This document shows positions 8,276 to 18,081 of a DNA stretch of 64,000 bases, piece by piece. The stretch is from Roseobacter sinensis (GTDB lineage Bacteria > Pseudomonadota > Alphaproteobacteria > Rhodobacterales > Rhodobacteraceae). The DNA lies in the NCBI RefSeq assembly GCF_025755255.1, contig NZ_JALIEB010000006.1, positions 62,001-126,000 on the forward strand, in the 5' to 3' direction. Numbering within the stretch: position 1 is the first letter of the stretch; each line of letters starts with the position of its first letter. The notes below the pieces were generated by a model, which saw only the letters and a list, made by a program, of their open reading frames with translations, did no database searches and was not told the DNA's origin. The translations under genes were made by a program, and so were the position numbers.

Positions 8276-8908
8276 TCAGAGTCGTTCCAGCGTGGTTGCG
8301 AGATCGCCGTAGCCGGTAAACCGGCGCTCGAAGCTGAGGCCGAGCATCGCGGCACAGGCTTCCGCCTTGCGGGTGAGATCCGGGTCATCGGTCTGCGCCT
8401 GGTAGACCAGCTTTTCGTAATTGCCGAAATACATGTCGCGCAACTCGGGATGACGGTCGAGACCCATGGGCTTGATGACGAAGGCGTCGAACTGCCGCAC
8501 GAGAAAATCTGTAAGATAGAAGGCGGTGATCTCGGTCTCGCTGTGCTGGGCGAAGCGCGCGTTGCCTTCGAAGAAGGAATAGCAGTGCGGACCCGGGATC
8601 ATCTCGACCCCCAGATCATCGCAGGCCGCCTGCAATTGCCCACCCGTGCCGCAATCGGCGTAGACGACGAAGATCTGCTCGTAAGCGGCGCGGTGTTTCG
8701 CCACGCTCTCACGCACGCCTTCGGTGATCTTGTCGGGCGTGAGGTGATATTTCGCGGGCAGGCAGGTCAGATCGAGGTGGGTCCAGCCGTTGGCCGCCTT
8801 GAGGTCGAGGATTTCGCGGGCGAGCGCGCCACAGGCGATCAGGAGGACGCGGCCGACGCCGCTGGGCGACAGGCCATCTTCGGTCAGCTCTGTGTCACGA
8901 AGTGGCAT
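8276..8908 (-). CDS. DUF1638 family protein
   Basis: A 210-residue soluble protein of the DUF1638 family: VLLIACGALAREI at the N-terminus, LPAKYHLTPDKI, VVYADCGTGG and GPHCYSFFEG. The family often occurs beside corrinoid-dependent methyltransferase genes, as here, but its biochemical role is not established. The conserved cysteines in IACGAL, YADCGTG and GPHCYSF could bind a metal. The start overlaps the end of the upstream YbjQ gene by 14 bases, suggesting one transcript with the corrinoid protein. Confidence 0.85.
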   Translation of the reverse strand: MPLRDTELTEDGLSPSGVGRVLLIACGALAREILDLKAANGWTHLDLTCLPAKYHLTPDKITEGVRESVAKHRAAYEQIFVVYADCGTGGQLQAACDDLGVEMIPGPHCYSFFEGNARFAQHSETEITAFYLTDFLVRQFDAFVIKPMGLDRHPELRDMYFGNYEKLVYQAQTDDPDLTRKAEACAAMLGLSFERRFTGYGDLATTLERL

Positions 8909-9218
8909 CGAGGCGCACCGCCGTTCCGTAGGCCACGATTTCGGAGGCGCCGCCCATGATCTGCGAGGTCTCGAACCGCACGGCGATCACCGCATCCGCG
9001 CCGAGCCCCTGGGCCTCGGCAATCATCCGGTCGAGCGCCTGCTCGCGTGCCCCGGCCATGAGCGATGAGTAGCCCGTGACCTCCCCGCCCACGAGGTTTT
9101 TCAGGCCGGCGACGATGTCGGTGCCGATGTGCTTGGCGCGCACGGTCGAGCCGCGCACGAGGCCGAGGGTCTCCAGCACGGGCCGCCCGGCGATTTCGGA
9201 GGCGGTCACGACCAGCAT
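8895..9218 (-). CDS. YbjQ family (UPF0145) protein
   Basis: A 107-residue member of the YbjQ/UPF0145 family, described as heavy-metal-binding-like small oligomeric proteins. The conserved GADAVIAVRFETS and VAYGTAVRL segments are near the C-terminus, with GEVTGYSSLMAGAREQALDRM in the middle. Function is unknown. It lies between the small membrane protein (two-base gap) and the DUF1638 gene (overlap) in the corrinoid group. Confidence 0.88.
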   Translation of the reverse strand: MLVVTASEIAGRPVLETLGLVRGSTVRAKHIGTDIVAGLKNLVGGEVTGYSSLMAGAREQALDRMIAEAQGLGADAVIAVRFETSQIMGGASEIVAYGTAVRLDATS

Positions 9219-9220
9219 GG

Positions 9221-9436
9221 TCAGTGTTTCATCCTGTCGTAGTGATCCTCATCGGCGTTGCCCAGCCGTTCGGCCAGCACCCGGTAGAAGATGTATGCCG
9301 CAAGTGCGGCGGGGATCAGCGCCAGCCATCCGGCGGGGACCTGCAGCGCCGTCAGCACCAGCGCCGCGAGCCACAGGGTGACGCCGAAAGCGGCGAGCAC
9401 ACAGACGCAAATCAGAACAAGTTTGTCGAGCGGCAC
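9221..9436 (-). CDS. Small two-helix membrane protein
   Basis: A 71-residue protein with two hydrophobic helices (VLICVCVLAAFGVTLWLAALV and GWLALIPAALAAYIFYRVL) and a charged C-terminus. I place the start at the GTG at 9436 because AAAGGAG lies nine bases upstream; a longer ATG reading would begin close behind the preceding gene without such a site. No family is recognised. Its position between the corrinoid protein and YbjQ suggests co-expression. Confidence 0.65.
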   Translation of the reverse strand: MPLDKLVLICVCVLAAFGVTLWLAALVLTALQVPAGWLALIPAALAAYIFYRVLAERLGNADEDHYDRMKH

Positions 9437-9477
9437 GCGCAGTTCTCCTTTGAAGCCTGCGGCCATGCGGCGGGGTC

Positions 9478-10176
<699 letters not shown>

Positions 10177-10387
10177 GGGCATTCCTCTATCGCTGACCCC
10201 GCAAGGAGGTTCGGCCTCTTCTCGGTTCTGACAGATTGCATAAAACGCACTGTCCAAATAGCGACACGCGGATAACGGCGTGCGACCATCCGCCGCGAAT
10301 TTATCGCGCCGGATGCGGCCCGCACAAGCGGTTGCGACGTCGCCGCGTCCGAAAACTTTTCATAAAGATGTAGAGGTTAAGCGTGAG

Positions 10388-13300
10388 TTACTCGGCGGCC
10401 CGCACGAGGTTGAGGACGGGTTCCGCCTGTGGTCGGGCAGGGTCCTTCCGCGTGCGCCGGGCGTAGAGAAGCGCGAACATCGGCGGCGTGAAATAGAAGG
10501 ACACCACCGTCGAGAGCAGCACGCCGCCGGCCACCGACATCGCGAAGGGCGGCCAGAAGCCACCCCCGGCGAGGATGAGGGGCAGGAAGCCTCCGAAGGT
10601 GGTGATCGTGGTGCTGATGATGTGGCGGCTGGAGCCCATCAGCACACCGACCATGGCGTCAGCGTCGCCCGTGCGGGCCTTCGCGTCGTCACGCAGGCCC
10701 GTCATGATGATGATTGCGGCGTTGATCGACACACCGATGGAGCCGATGACCCCGATGATCGCGTTGATCCCGAAGGGATACTGGAAGATGGCCAGGGCGA
10801 GGATGCTGAGACCGGCAGAGAGCACGCTGACCACCAGGGCGATGGCTGACAGCCGGAAGGAGTTGAAGGTCATCACGATGGCCGCGATCGACAGCGTCAC
10901 GATCAGCCCGAGCGAGGCAAGCAGGTTGCCCATGGTCTCGGCGCGCGCGTCGCTGTCGCCGCCGATCTCCAGCCGGTAGCCCGCGGGCAGCGCGAAGCCC
11001 TCTGCATCGAGGGCCGCCTGCACGTCGACCAGCGCCTCTTCGGGCAGCACGTCGCGCAGGATGAACGCCTGTATCGTATTGACCCGCTCCGCGTTGCGCC
11101 GGGTGATGATCGGCTCGCTCGGCACCAGCGTCAGATTTGCGATGGCGGACAGCGGGATGCCAGGGAAGCGCCCCTCCGCCGAGAGCGCCGCAGCGGTCGG
11201 CGGCAGCAGGATCAGATCGGCGATTGCGGTGAGGTCACTTCGCGTGGCATCGCCGAAGCGCACCCGCACCGGCAGCTCCTCCGGCCCTTCCAGCAGCGAG
11301 CCGCCCGCGACACCTTCAAGGCCCGCTTCGAGCTGGCGCGAGACGGTGGCCAGTTCCAGCCCAAGCTGGCGGGCCTTGGCTTCATCGACGTCGATCCGCA
11401 CCTCCGGCGCGCCGGTGGTGACTGTCCCGCGCGCCAGCGTCACCATGTCCACATCCGCCACGATCCGCCGGACCTCTGCGCCAACCTCGCGCAGGGTAGC
11501 GAGATCGGGGCCGACGATGCGCAACTCGACAGGCGCGTCGACGGGGGGGCCCTGTACGAGACCCCGCACCAGCACCTGCGCTTCCGGGGCGACGGCGTCG
11601 ATTTCGCGCTCCAGCCGGGCAATCAGGGTCTCCGTGGCCTCCGGAGACGTGGTCGTCACCAGAGCTTCCGCGAAGCGAGCGGCGTCGTCGCGGCCGCCGG
11701 CCATATTGTAGTAGAAGGCTGGCGCGGATTTCCCCAAGACCCAGGAGACCTGCCGCGTCTCGGGCGCCTCCCGCAGAAGCGTGTCGAGCCGTTCCACCAC
11801 CGCGCTGGTCTGGCCGATGGCGGCACCCGGGCGCAGGTCGACTTCGATGTGGAACTGGTCGCGGTCCACGCCGGGGAAAAACTGCGCTGTCAGCAACGGC
11901 ATCGACAGGAAGCCCAGCACCGGCAGCACCAGTGCAAAGGCGACCGATCGGATCGGGTTCTGCACCGCCCACCGCAGGCTTGCGGCGAAGGCGGCCGAAA
12001 CAGCCGGAAGCTTGAGACCCGAGGACATCGGGCCGGTCTTGTCCGCGGCAGGCATTGTCCAGCCAGCGATGGCCGGGGTCAGCGTCACCGCAACGACGAA
12101 GGACCACAGCAGCATGGTGACCACGGCGATGGCGATGGACCCCACGAAATCACCGGCCGGGCCGGGCAACAGGATCATCGGTGTGAAGGAGAGGGCGGTG
12201 GTGACCGTCGAGGCAAAGAGCGGGGCAAGCAGCCGGCGCACGGCACCCCGCACCGCGGTGACCCGCGCCTGCCCGCGCGCGATCCGCTGGCCGACTTCGT
12301 CGGTCATCACGATGCCCGCATCGACCAGAAGGCCCAGGGCCACGATCAGCCCGGTGACGGACATCTGGTGGATGGCAAGCCCGATGATGTTCATGGTCGC
12401 GAGCGTCGCGAGCGACACAATCGGCAGGATCAGCGCGACGATCAGGGCCGCGCGCACGCCCATGGTGATCAGCAGAACGCCCACGACCAGGCTCACGCCA
12501 ATTGCCATGTTCCCGCCGACCTCGGCGAGCCGCTCCGCCGTATAGCGGCTTTGGTCGAAGACCAGCTCGGCGGTGATGCTGTCGGGGACGGTGGCCGCAA
12601 ACGCATCAAGCGCCGCGATCACCCGGTCCATCCAGACGTCGACCTGAAGCCCGTCTTCCAGCTTGGCGGCCACCAGCACTGCTGGGGCGCCGTTGTGGAT
12701 CGCCTGCTCGGCCAGCGGCAAGCGCGGCCCGCGGCTGATCTCGGCGATGTCGGCGACATGGGTCACCTGGCCATCGGGCCCCTCGCGCACGATCATCTCG
12801 CGCACCCGCTCCAGCGCGGTGATGTCTCCGGCGATATCGAGGATCAGTTCATTCTCGAGGCTGCGCAACCGGCCCGCCTGGCCCTTGCTGTCGGCGCGGG
12901 CAACCGCGGCGGAGACGTCGTCGGCCGTCAGGCCGAGAGCGGCGGTTTTCACCGGGTCGAGCGTGACCAGCACCTCTTCCTCGGGTGCGCCGAAGGTTTC
13001 GACCTGTTTGGTGCCGGCGGTGCTGCGCAAGCTGTCCGCCAGTGTCTCCGCATAGCGGCCCATGATCGACAGCGGCACCCCGGCGTGATCGGCGGACAGC
13101 GCTATGATCGCGCCGAAGGTGCCGGCCCCGTCGGAGGAGAACTCGGGCGTCAGCGCGCCTTGTGGGAAATTGGCCTCCGCATCGCCCAGAGCGTCTCGGA
13201 TCTCCGACCAGACCTGCTCGATCCGGTCGTCCGGCAGGGTCTCGAGCAGATCCACCCGCACGATGGAAATGCCTGTGGCGGAGGTCGAGTTGATCTCGTC

Positions 13301-13525
13301 GACTTCAGGGATTTCGCGCAGCTCGTCTTCGATCTCGGCGGTGACCAGCGTCTCGACACGCGCCGGATCGGCGCCGGGGTAGGGCGTGGTGATGGTCGCG
13401 AAGAGGTTGGTGATCGTCGGATCCTCCTGCCGCCCGATGGCGAGCAGGGCCGAAAGACCGGCCGCGATGATGACGAGCAGCGCCAGCGCGACAAGACGCG
13501 GCTCCCGGAAGGTGAGAGTTTCCAT
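10388..13525 (-). CDS. RND-family efflux permease (AcrB/MMPL-like)
   Basis: A 1045-residue inner-membrane proton-driven exporter. One N-terminal helix, two large periplasmic loops and two blocks of hydrophobic helices give the twelve-helix RND layout. Helix 4 carries the proton-relay signature GLLVDAGIVMTDE with its acidic residues, and the second half has GSIGVSINAAIIIMTGL. It is fused head-to-tail with its adaptor gene by a one-base stop/start overlap. No outer-membrane channel gene is adjacent, so it probably shares a TolC-like partner. The substrate is unknown. Confidence 0.93.
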   Translation of the reverse strand: METLTFREPRLVALALLVIIAAGLSALLAIGRQEDPTITNLFATITTPYPGADPARVETLVTAEIEDELREIPEVDEINSTSATGISIVRVDLLETLPDDRIEQVWSEIRDALGDAEANFPQGALTPEFSSDGAGTFGAIIALSADHAGVPLSIMGRYAETLADSLRSTAGTKQVETFGAPEEEVLVTLDPVKTAALGLTADDVSAAVARADSKGQAGRLRSLENELILDIAGDITALERVREMIVREGPDGQVTHVADIAEISRGPRLPLAEQAIHNGAPAVLVAAKLEDGLQVDVWMDRVIAALDAFAATVPDSITAELVFDQSRYTAERLAEVGGNMAIGVSLVVGVLLITMGVRAALIVALILPIVSLATLATMNIIGLAIHQMSVTGLIVALGLLVDAGIVMTDEVGQRIARGQARVTAVRGAVRRLLAPLFASTVTTALSFTPMILLPGPAGDFVGSIAIAVVTMLLWSFVVAVTLTPAIAGWTMPAADKTGPMSSGLKLPAVSAAFAASLRWAVQNPIRSVAFALVLPVLGFLSMPLLTAQFFPGVDRDQFHIEVDLRPGAAIGQTSAVVERLDTLLREAPETRQVSWVLGKSAPAFYYNMAGGRDDAARFAEALVTTTSPEATETLIARLEREIDAVAPEAQVLVRGLVQGPPVDAPVELRIVGPDLATLREVGAEVRRIVADVDMVTLARGTVTTGAPEVRIDVDEAKARQLGLELATVSRQLEAGLEGVAGGSLLEGPEELPVRVRFGDATRSDLTAIADLILLPPTAAALSAEGRFPGIPLSAIANLTLVPSEPIITRRNAERVNTIQAFILRDVLPEEALVDVQAALDAEGFALPAGYRLEIGGDSDARAETMGNLLASLGLIVTLSIAAIVMTFNSFRLSAIALVVSVLSAGLSILALAIFQYPFGINAIIGVIGSIGVSINAAIIIMTGLRDDAKARTGDADAMVGVLMGSSRHIISTTITTFGGFLPLILAGGGFWPPFAMSVAGGVLLSTVVSFYFTPPMFALLYARRTRKDPARPQAEPVLNLVRAAE

Positions 13526-14688
13526 CAGCCGGCCTCACCGGTCAGCTGAACCGCCTGACCGGCGACGACGCGGTGCGGCCCGTCGGGGATGAACCGCGCC
13601 CCGTCCGCGAAGGTGCCGCGCACATAGGCCCGCGCACCGTCCGAAAACAGCACTTCGACCGCTTCGATGCCGACCGTGAGGCGCTCGGCGTCCTCAGCCA
13701 GGGTCATCAGCTGCCACAAACCGCGCGGGGCGTCCTGCAACGCCGACAGCGGAACCCAGGCGCCGCGCTCGGAGACCGACTGGCGCAGCACCAGCGTGCC
13801 GGTTTCGCGCAAGGGTGGCAGATCATCGCCCGCGAAGTCGAGCAGGACGGTGCGTGTCCGGGTTGCGCCGTCCAGCTCTGGCAGCACCGAATGCAGGGTG
13901 AGCGGATAGTGCCGCCCGGCAAAGACGGCTTCATAGCTGTCGGTTTGCGACAGGGTGCTGACGATGTCCGGTGCGAGCCCGACGCGGAACTGCTGCCCGC
14001 CCGTCTCGACCAGCGACAGGATCGCCTGTCCTGCACCGACCGTGGCCCCGGTATCGACCGCCCGGGTCGAGATGGTTGCGTCGAAGGGCGCGCGCAGCTC
14101 CGATTTTTCGAGCTGAATAGCCACAGAGACCAGGCTCGCGTCGATCTCGGCGATCCGCGCTTCGAGCTCCGCCAGCCGCAGGGCCACGTCATCCACCGCC
14201 TGATTGGAGGCGAAACCGCGTTCGCGCAGTTCGGTCTGGCGGTCGGTGGTGCGCCGTGCGAGCTCGGTCTGGGCTTCGAGCGCGCGGCGCGCGGCCAGAA
14301 GGCGCGTCCGTTCCGCTTCGATCAACCGGGTGTCGAGGCGCGCGACAAGGGCCCCGGCCTCGACCGTATCGCCTTCGTCCACGGCGAGGGAGGCGACCGT
14401 CCCGCCTTGCTCGAAGGCCATGGTGGTGCGTTGGGCCGCCTGGATCTGTCCGGGGAACTTGCGGGCCACGGCATATCCGTCTTCGACCGTCAGACGGTCA
14501 GCCGTCACTCTCAGGGGCGTTGTGGCCTGCGGGGCGTCCACGTCGGCTGCGCGCTCCGCCAGCACGCTCTGCCCGAAGATCATCAGACCGATCGCAGCGG
14601 CTATGGCCAAAAGGGTGAAGACTAAGGTTGCACCTTGTCGTAGGATGCGACGCCAGAGCGGTTTTTGCGGAGTTGCCGTAGCGGTCAT
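13525..14688 (-). CDS. RND efflux periplasmic adaptor (HlyD/AcrA family)
   Basis: A 387-residue membrane-fusion protein linking the RND pump to an outer-membrane channel. It has a cytoplasmic N-terminus, one membrane helix (ATLVFTLLAIAAAIGLMIFG), a biotinyl/lipoyl-like half (EQGGTVASLAVDEGDTVEAG), a coiled-coil hairpin of about 100 residues and a beta-barrel domain. I use the ATG at 14688; a start at 14718 would lie inside the putative TetR operator. It is divergent from the TetR gene. Confidence 0.9.
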   Translation of the reverse strand: MTATATPQKPLWRRILRQGATLVFTLLAIAAAIGLMIFGQSVLAERAADVDAPQATTPLRVTADRLTVEDGYAVARKFPGQIQAAQRTTMAFEQGGTVASLAVDEGDTVEAGALVARLDTRLIEAERTRLLAARRALEAQTELARRTTDRQTELRERGFASNQAVDDVALRLAELEARIAEIDASLVSVAIQLEKSELRAPFDATISTRAVDTGATVGAGQAILSLVETGGQQFRVGLAPDIVSTLSQTDSYEAVFAGRHYPLTLHSVLPELDGATRTRTVLLDFAGDDLPPLRETGTLVLRQSVSERGAWVPLSALQDAPRGLWQLMTLAEDAERLTVGIEAVEVLFSDGARAYVRGTFADGARFIPDGPHRVVAGQAVQLTGEAG

Positions 14689-14707
14689 GTGGAGCCTCAC
14701 TTGCGAA

Positions 14708-14722
14708 GTAAGTGTCACTTAC
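14708..14722. promoter_or_regulatory. Palindromic operator, probable TetR-family binding site
   Basis: GTAAGTG-T-CACTTAC, a perfect 7+7 inverted repeat, sits in the 78-base space between the divergent efflux adaptor and TetR genes. It is where a TetR repressor would control both directions. The match to this particular regulator is inferred from location. Confidence 0.7.
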
Positions 14723-14766
14723 ATATGTTATAGGCTCTAACTTTATCAAGCGAAAAGGAGCTTTTT

Positions 14767-15396
14767 TTGTCAGACGCGCAAGACACGCTGCCGGACCGGC
14801 GCACGACCTATCACCACGGAGATCTGCGAGAGCAGCTTCTCGACGTTGTGCGCGAGCTCGTGGAAACCCATGGTCCTGAAGGGTTTTCCGTGGCCGAGGC
14901 GGCCCGGCGGGCCGGGGTCAGCACCGCTGCCCCCTACAAGCATTTCAAGGATCGGACGGATCTGATGAATGCGCTGGTCTCAAAGGCCATGGACCGGATG
15001 GCGGCGCAGATGGCGCAGGGGCGCGATCGCTTCGAGGCGGGTACCTACGAGTCGGTCGCGGGAATCGGGCAGGCCTATATCGACTTCGCAAAAGACGAGC
15101 CGGGCATCTTCCGGCTGATGTTCGGGCTGACCGAAGGCCATGAAGACCAGGAGGTGCTGCAGCAGAAGGGCGAGGACTGTTTCGGCATCGTCGTCGAGGA
15201 CTGCGCGCGGTTTCTTGACACAGCGCCCGAGTCAGAGGCAGCGCGCCGGGCCGCCTACATTCTCTGGACCAACGTGCACGGGCACGCCTTTCTGAGCATC
15301 GACAACAAGAAGAAGACCGAGGCGAAGGCGCTTGAAGACTGGGATTTCCTGATGACTGTCAGCCGCGCCGTGCTCGATGCATCAGCCCGGGGCTGA
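14767..15396 (+). CDS. TetR/AcrR family transcriptional regulator
   Basis: A 209-residue repressor. The N-terminal helix-turn-helix is at about residues 15-60 (YHHGDLREQLLDVV, then FSVAEAARRAGVSTAAPYKHF), followed by a WHG-type ligand domain with IYFDAKDEPGIF-like packing around IDFAKDEPGIFRLMFG. The start is TTG 14767, six bases behind AAAGGAG. It is divergent from the RND efflux pair and very likely represses it until a pump substrate binds. The ligand is unknown. Confidence 0.92.
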   Translation: MSDAQDTLPDRRTTYHHGDLREQLLDVVRELVETHGPEGFSVAEAARRAGVSTAAPYKHFKDRTDLMNALVSKAMDRMAAQMAQGRDRFEAGTYESVAGIGQAYIDFAKDEPGIFRLMFGLTEGHEDQEVLQQKGEDCFGIVVEDCARFLDTAPESEAARRAAYILWTNVHGHAFLSIDNKKKTEAKALEDWDFLMTVSRAVLDASARG

Positions 15397-15401
15397 GGCG
15401 G

Positions 15402-16424
15402 TCAGCTTGCGGCGCGGCGGCGGCGCGCGCTGCGCCGAGCGGGGGCGGCGCCTTCGCCGGTGCCATCGCTTTGCGACGAGAAGGCGCCCAGTCGGTCCGC
15501 GATTTCCTCCAGCGATGGTGGTTCGGTCATCGTGCGCGTGTCGAGCGCTTCGCGCATTTGGCGCAGATGCTCGGGCTGGGTGCCGCAGCAGCCGCCGATG
15601 ATGGTCGCACCGCAGGCGCGCGCCATCACGGCATAATCGGCCATCAACTCCGGCGTGCCGTCATAGTGGATGTGACCGTCGACATACTTGGGAATGCCCG
15701 CATTGCCCTTCGCGATAACGGGGCGGTCGGGGCTCTGCGTGGCAAACCCCAGAACCGTGCGCAGCAGATCCGATGCGCCCGTGCCGCAATTGGCCCCGAA
15801 GGCGAGCGGCGCCTGATCGCCCAGATCACCGACCATCTTGACCATATCGGCGCTGGTGAGACCCATCATTGTGCGCCCCGCGGTGTCAAAGCTCATGGTG
15901 CCGGCCCAGTCGAGCCCGGCCAGGGCAAACCCCTCGGCGGCGGCCCGGTATTCCTCCGGGGCGCTGATCGTCTCGAGCCAGCCGATGTCTGCGCCGCCGG
16001 ATTTGAGCCCGTCGGCGGCCTCGTGGAACATTTCGACCGCGAGGCTGTGCCTGAGCGTGCCGACCGGCTCCATGATCTCGCCCGTTGGTCCGACGGACCC
16101 GGCGACAATCACCCGGCGCCCGGCGGTGTCGGCCACGTCGCGGGCGATCTCGGCCGATACACGGGCGAGCTCATGCACGCGCTTCTCGGCGTCATGCAGC
16201 TTCAGCCGCGCGGCGTTTGCGCCGAAGGAGTTGGTGAGAAAGAGATCGCTGCCCGCCTCGACCGCGCCACTGTAGAGAGCCTTGATCTTGTGCGGCTCTT
16301 CGGTGTTCCAAAGCTCGGGCGCATCACCCGACATCAGCCCCATGTTGAAGAGATTGGTTCCGGTTGCGCCGTCGGCCAGCAGGGTGCCTTTTTCCGACAG
16401 CAGCTCGATCATGGGGTTGGTCAT
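15402..16424 (-). CDS. bmt: Homocysteine S-methyltransferase (Bmt, MetH N-terminal-type)
   Basis: A 340-residue zinc methyltransferase that makes methionine from homocysteine. The zinc cysteines are C213 (FGANCGTG) and C279/C280 (IIGGCCGTQPEH), with the N-terminal ADGATGTNL signature. It is commonly named betaine-homocysteine methyltransferase, but with a free-standing corrinoid protein nearby it more likely acts as the homocysteine module of a split methionine synthase. The Arg/Ala-rich tail (about the last 25 residues) is probably disordered. I saw no clear SAM or SAH riboswitch in the 150 bases upstream. Confidence 0.88.
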   Translation of the reverse strand: MTNPMIELLSEKGTLLADGATGTNLFNMGLMSGDAPELWNTEEPHKIKALYSGAVEAGSDLFLTNSFGANAARLKLHDAEKRVHELARVSAEIARDVADTAGRRVIVAGSVGPTGEIMEPVGTLRHSLAVEMFHEAADGLKSGGADIGWLETISAPEEYRAAAEGFALAGLDWAGTMSFDTAGRTMMGLTSADMVKMVGDLGDQAPLAFGANCGTGASDLLRTVLGFATQSPDRPVIAKGNAGIPKYVDGHIHYDGTPELMADYAVMARACGATIIGGCCGTQPEHLRQMREALDTRTMTEPPSLEEIADRLGAFSSQSDGTGEGAAPARRSARRRRAAS

Positions 16425-16578
16425 GGGGCGCCTCGATGGAGAGTTCGCCCTGCGGATGTCACGAACGCCACCTCAAGGCAAACCCATAAAACTCATCTTG
16501 GTTATGAGGCGCGCAACAGCGCGTGCGCAACGCTGGCGCAGGTGTAGGGCGGCTCGGCCATCGCCACCTTGCGACGGC

Positions 16579-16893
16579 TCAGTGTTCCTTCATCAGCTGC
16601 GCCTTGGCTTCGGCCATCAGCTCGACCATCTTCGTACGAATGGTCTGCTCGTCGGCGCGGTGGCCGAGGTCGCCCGAGACCTTGCGATAGACATCCTCGT
16701 CGCCCGCTTCCTCGAAATCGGCTTTCACGACCTCCTTGGCGTACTCTGCCGCATCCTCTCCAGTCTTGCCAAGAAGATCTGCGGCCCAGAGCCCCAGGAG
16801 CTTGTTGCGACGGGCTTCGGCCTTGAACTGCATCTCCGCATCGTGGGCGTATTTGTTTTCAAACGCGTTTTCGCGATCATCGAAGGTGGTCAT
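16579..16893 (-). CDS. F1-ATPase inhibitor zeta subunit (DUF1476)
   Basis: A 104-residue, highly charged helical protein of the DUF1476 family, known in Paracoccus as the zeta subunit that blocks ATP hydrolysis by the F1Fo-ATP synthase through its N-terminal segment. Conserved parts include FDDRENAFENKYAHDAEM at the N-terminus and LLGLWAADLLG. The start at 16893 gives the family's usual length. It is divergent from purC, an arrangement I recall as common in Rhodobacterales. Confidence 0.9.
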   Translation of the reverse strand: MTTFDDRENAFENKYAHDAEMQFKAEARRNKLLGLWAADLLGKTGEDAAEYAKEVVKADFEEAGDEDVYRKVSGDLGHRADEQTIRTKMVELMAEAKAQLMKEH

Positions 16894-17047
16894 CGGCTCG
16901 TCTCCTGAAGAAGGGGTTCGTGTTGCACCAGATATGCGGACTTGCGGCAGCTTGCGCAAGTGGCGCTGGCTTGCAGCAACGCGGGGCTTCCACTAAGAGA
17001 GGCGCAACGCGGTCGTGATCACCATGGCCCGAGGGGAAAGGACGCCC

Positions 17048-17809
17048 ATGGCCAGGCGCAAGAAAATCTACGAAGGCAAAGCGAAAATTCTGTACGAAGG
17101 CCCCGAGCCAGGCACGATTGTTCAATATTTCAAGGATGATGCCACCGCATTCAATGCCGAGAAAAAGGCCGTGATCGAGGGCAAGGGTGTGTTGAACAAC
17201 CGCCTCAGCGAATTCTTCATGACCGGCTTGGGCCAGATTGGCGTGCCCAATCATTTCATCAAGCGGCTGAACATGCGCGAGCAACTGGTGCGCAGCGTCG
17301 AGATCATCCCGCTCGAGATCATCGTACGCAACTATGCGGCGGGCACCATGTCGAAGCGTCTGGGCATCGAGGAAGGGACGCAGCTGCCGCGGCCGATCGT
17401 CGAGTATTGCTATAAGGACGACTCCCTGGGCGACCCGCTGGTGACCGAAGAGCATATTGCAGCCTTCGGCTGGGCCAGCCAGCAGGACATGGACGACATT
17501 CTCAGCCTCGCGCTGCGGGTGAATGATTTCCTCTCTGGCGTGATGCTGGCCGTCGGCATTCGGTTGGTGGACTTCAAGATCGAAGTCGGGCGGATCTTTG
17601 ACGGCGACTTCCAGCGTCTGATCGTGGCGGATGAGATCAGCCCGGACAGCTGCCGGCTTTGGGACATCGAGACCGGGCAGAAGCTGGACAAGGATGTGTT
17701 CCGGCGCGATCTGGGCGATTTGAAGGACGCCTACACCGAGGTGGCGCGGCGGCTCGGCGTCATGCCGAAGACGACAGCGCCGATCACCAAGCCGACGCTC
17801 ATCAATTGA
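17048..17809 (+). CDS. purC: Phosphoribosylaminoimidazole-succinocarboxamide synthase
   Basis: A 253-residue SAICAR synthetase joining aspartate to CAIR with ATP. Recognised segments are [14 protein letters not shown] at the start, [17 protein letters not shown] and the metal/ATP region [11 protein letters not shown] 17048 is well placed behind GGGGAAAGGA; the in-frame start at 17015 would add 11 non-conserved residues. It is the first gene of a purC-purS-purQ run. Confidence 0.97.
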   Translation: MARRKKIYEGKAKILYEGPEPGTIVQYFKDDATAFNAEKKAVIEGKGVLNNRLSEFFMTGLGQIGVPNHFIKRLNMREQLVRSVEIIPLEIIVRNYAAGTMSKRLGIEEGTQLPRPIVEYCYKDDSLGDPLVTEEHIAAFGWASQQDMDDILSLALRVNDFLSGVMLAVGIRLVDFKIEVGRIFDGDFQRLIVADEISPDSCRLWDIETGQKLDKDVFRRDLGDLKDAYTEVARRLGVMPKTTAPITKPTLIN

Positions 17810-17850
17810 GCGTCGGACATTTATATTTGGGGAACAATGAAGGGCAGGAC

Positions 17851-18081
17851 ATGAAAGCGCGCGTGCAGGTGATGCTGAAAAACGGTGTGTTGGACCCGCA
17901 GGGCGAAGCGGTGCGGCATGCGCTCGGGGCGCTGGGCTTCGATGGCGTCAAGGGGGTGCGGCAGGGCAAGGTCATCGAGCTTGATCTGGACGCGGGCGCG
18001 ACCGAGGCCGATGTGACCGCCATGTGTGAGAAGCTGCTGGCCAACACGGTGATCGAATCCTACTCCGTGGAGATGATCTGA
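17851..18081 (+). CDS. purS: Phosphoribosylformylglycinamidine synthase subunit PurS
   Basis: A 76-residue small subunit that bridges PurQ and PurL in the three-part FGAM synthetase. It shows the typical V[14 protein letters not shown] start and a VIELDLD strand. ATG 17851 follows AGGGCAGGA. The stop overlaps the purQ start by one base, so the two are coupled. The large subunit purL is not in the window. Confidence 0.95.
   Translation: MKARVQVMLKNGVLDPQGEAVRHALGALGFDGVKGVRQGKVIELDLDAGATEADVTAMCEKLLANTVIESYSVEMI

Noticed and set aside
11849-13549. 566-codon frame opposite the RND permease gene
   Set aside because: High GC content keeps antisense frames open; the translation is Arg/Gly/His-rich with no motifs, whereas the minus strand is a full RND pump.
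16425-16578. Possible SAM or SAH riboswitch upstream of bmt
   Set aside because: I could not place the conserved cores of SAM-II, SAM/SAH or SAH riboswitches; only a short CTCAT/ATGAG repeat is present. A covariance-model scan would settle it.
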